A stretch of 64,000 bases of DNA from Qipengyuania intermedia (GTDB taxonomy: Bacteria > Pseudomonadota > Alphaproteobacteria > Sphingomonadales > Sphingomonadaceae). A model generated the notes under the pieces. The model ran no database searches and was not told the origin of the DNA. It saw nothing but the letters and a program-made list of their open reading frames with translations. The position numbers and the translations under genes are program-made. Shown here in pieces: positions 63,941 to 64,000 of the stretch. The stretch covers positions 1 to 64,000 of the forward strand of contig NZ_JAIGNS010000001.1 of assembly GCF_019711615.1 (NCBI RefSeq), in the 5' to 3' direction. Numbering within the stretch: position 1 is the first letter of the stretch; each line of letters starts with the position of its first letter.

Positions 63941-64000
63941 AGGCGTTGTCTATAGTAATTCCCACCGAGCGGGCGATGATTTGGACCTTCGACATCTGCT
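63941..64000. other. Right edge; no complete gene
   Basis: The last 60 bases after the integrase stop contain no complete gene. On the minus strand two frames are open to the right edge and end in stops within this stretch, so a leftward gene from outside the window could terminate here. It cannot be identified. Confidence 0.3.

Noticed and set aside
63941..64000. Fragment of an IS-type transposase at the right edge
   Set aside because: Two short minus-strand frames are open to the edge, but there is too little sequence to name a family.
1..64000. CRISPR arrays, rRNA genes, intact insertion sequences or prophage structural genes
   Set aside because: No regularly spaced repeats, rRNA-like segments, transposases or phage structural proteins are seen; only the integrase at the right end suggests mobility.

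Overview
The window looks like a chromosomal segment of a GC-rich alphaproteobacterium, most likely Sphingomonadales near Erythrobacteraceae (inference). The grounds are the gene set: alphaproteobacterial-type LexA boxes (GTTC-N7-GTTC), an imuA-imuB-dnaE2 mutasome, a PrsK/PrsR exopolysaccharide signalling pair, 6S RNA between zapA and the 5-formyl-THF cyclo-ligase gene, DUF2842, and an acyl-CoA-responsive regulator divergent from isocitrate lyase. It is densely coded; no stretch over about 300 bases lacks a gene or RNA.

Layout. 1-200: two identical tandem tRNA-Glu genes. 263-8991: a complete phosphate-starvation locus (phoR, a porin, pstSCAB, phoU, phoB), with porin and pstS placed between phoR and pstC. 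8988-20972: a DNA-damage region. On the minus strand a radical-SAM protein, a DUF4130-UdgX fusion and the error-prone polymerase DnaE2 form one operon, with a LysE exporter and an extensin-like protein behind it. imuA-imuB form a second minus-strand operon. Both operons start at a perfect LexA box lying over a sigma70-like -10. A periplasmic alpha-carbonic anhydrase, a PilZ protein and a small exported protein sit between them on the plus strand. 20973-27673: a stress-type flavin-fold protein, APC and NSS transporters, panB, a DUF475 membrane protein and a bile-acid:sodium symporter family protein. 27709-34265: a tightly overlapping sugar transferase-prsK-prsR-TPR lipoprotein operon. 34401-38106: a small membrane protein, a ScfR/RamB-like regulator and divergent aceA. 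38187-42304: M20 amidohydrolase, SLC13 transporter, a membrane protein and tRNA-Leu.

42364-47231: efp-hypothetical-inositol monophosphatase operon, a small exported protein, M23 peptidase, L,D-transpeptidase and thiE. 47285-53267: central carbon genes (class I aldolase; the tkt-gap-pgk operon) plus a flavodoxin-fold reductase. 53444-56533: a small coiled-coil gene, zapA, 6S RNA, fau, DUF2842 and an MFS carrier. 56599-61661: tRNA-Asp, a 37-codon mini-ORF, the branched-chain 2-oxoacid dehydrogenase operon with a clear promoter/operator, and thyA. 61779-64000: tRNA-Pro followed by a tyrosine recombinase, probably the left edge of an island running past the right end.

The best candidate for an under-described system is the SOS-controlled radical SAM / UdgX / DnaE2 operon. 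It couples a uracil-DNA cross-linking protein and an uncharacterised radical-SAM/HhH enzyme to the mutagenic polymerase under a LexA-covered, apparently leaderless promoter.
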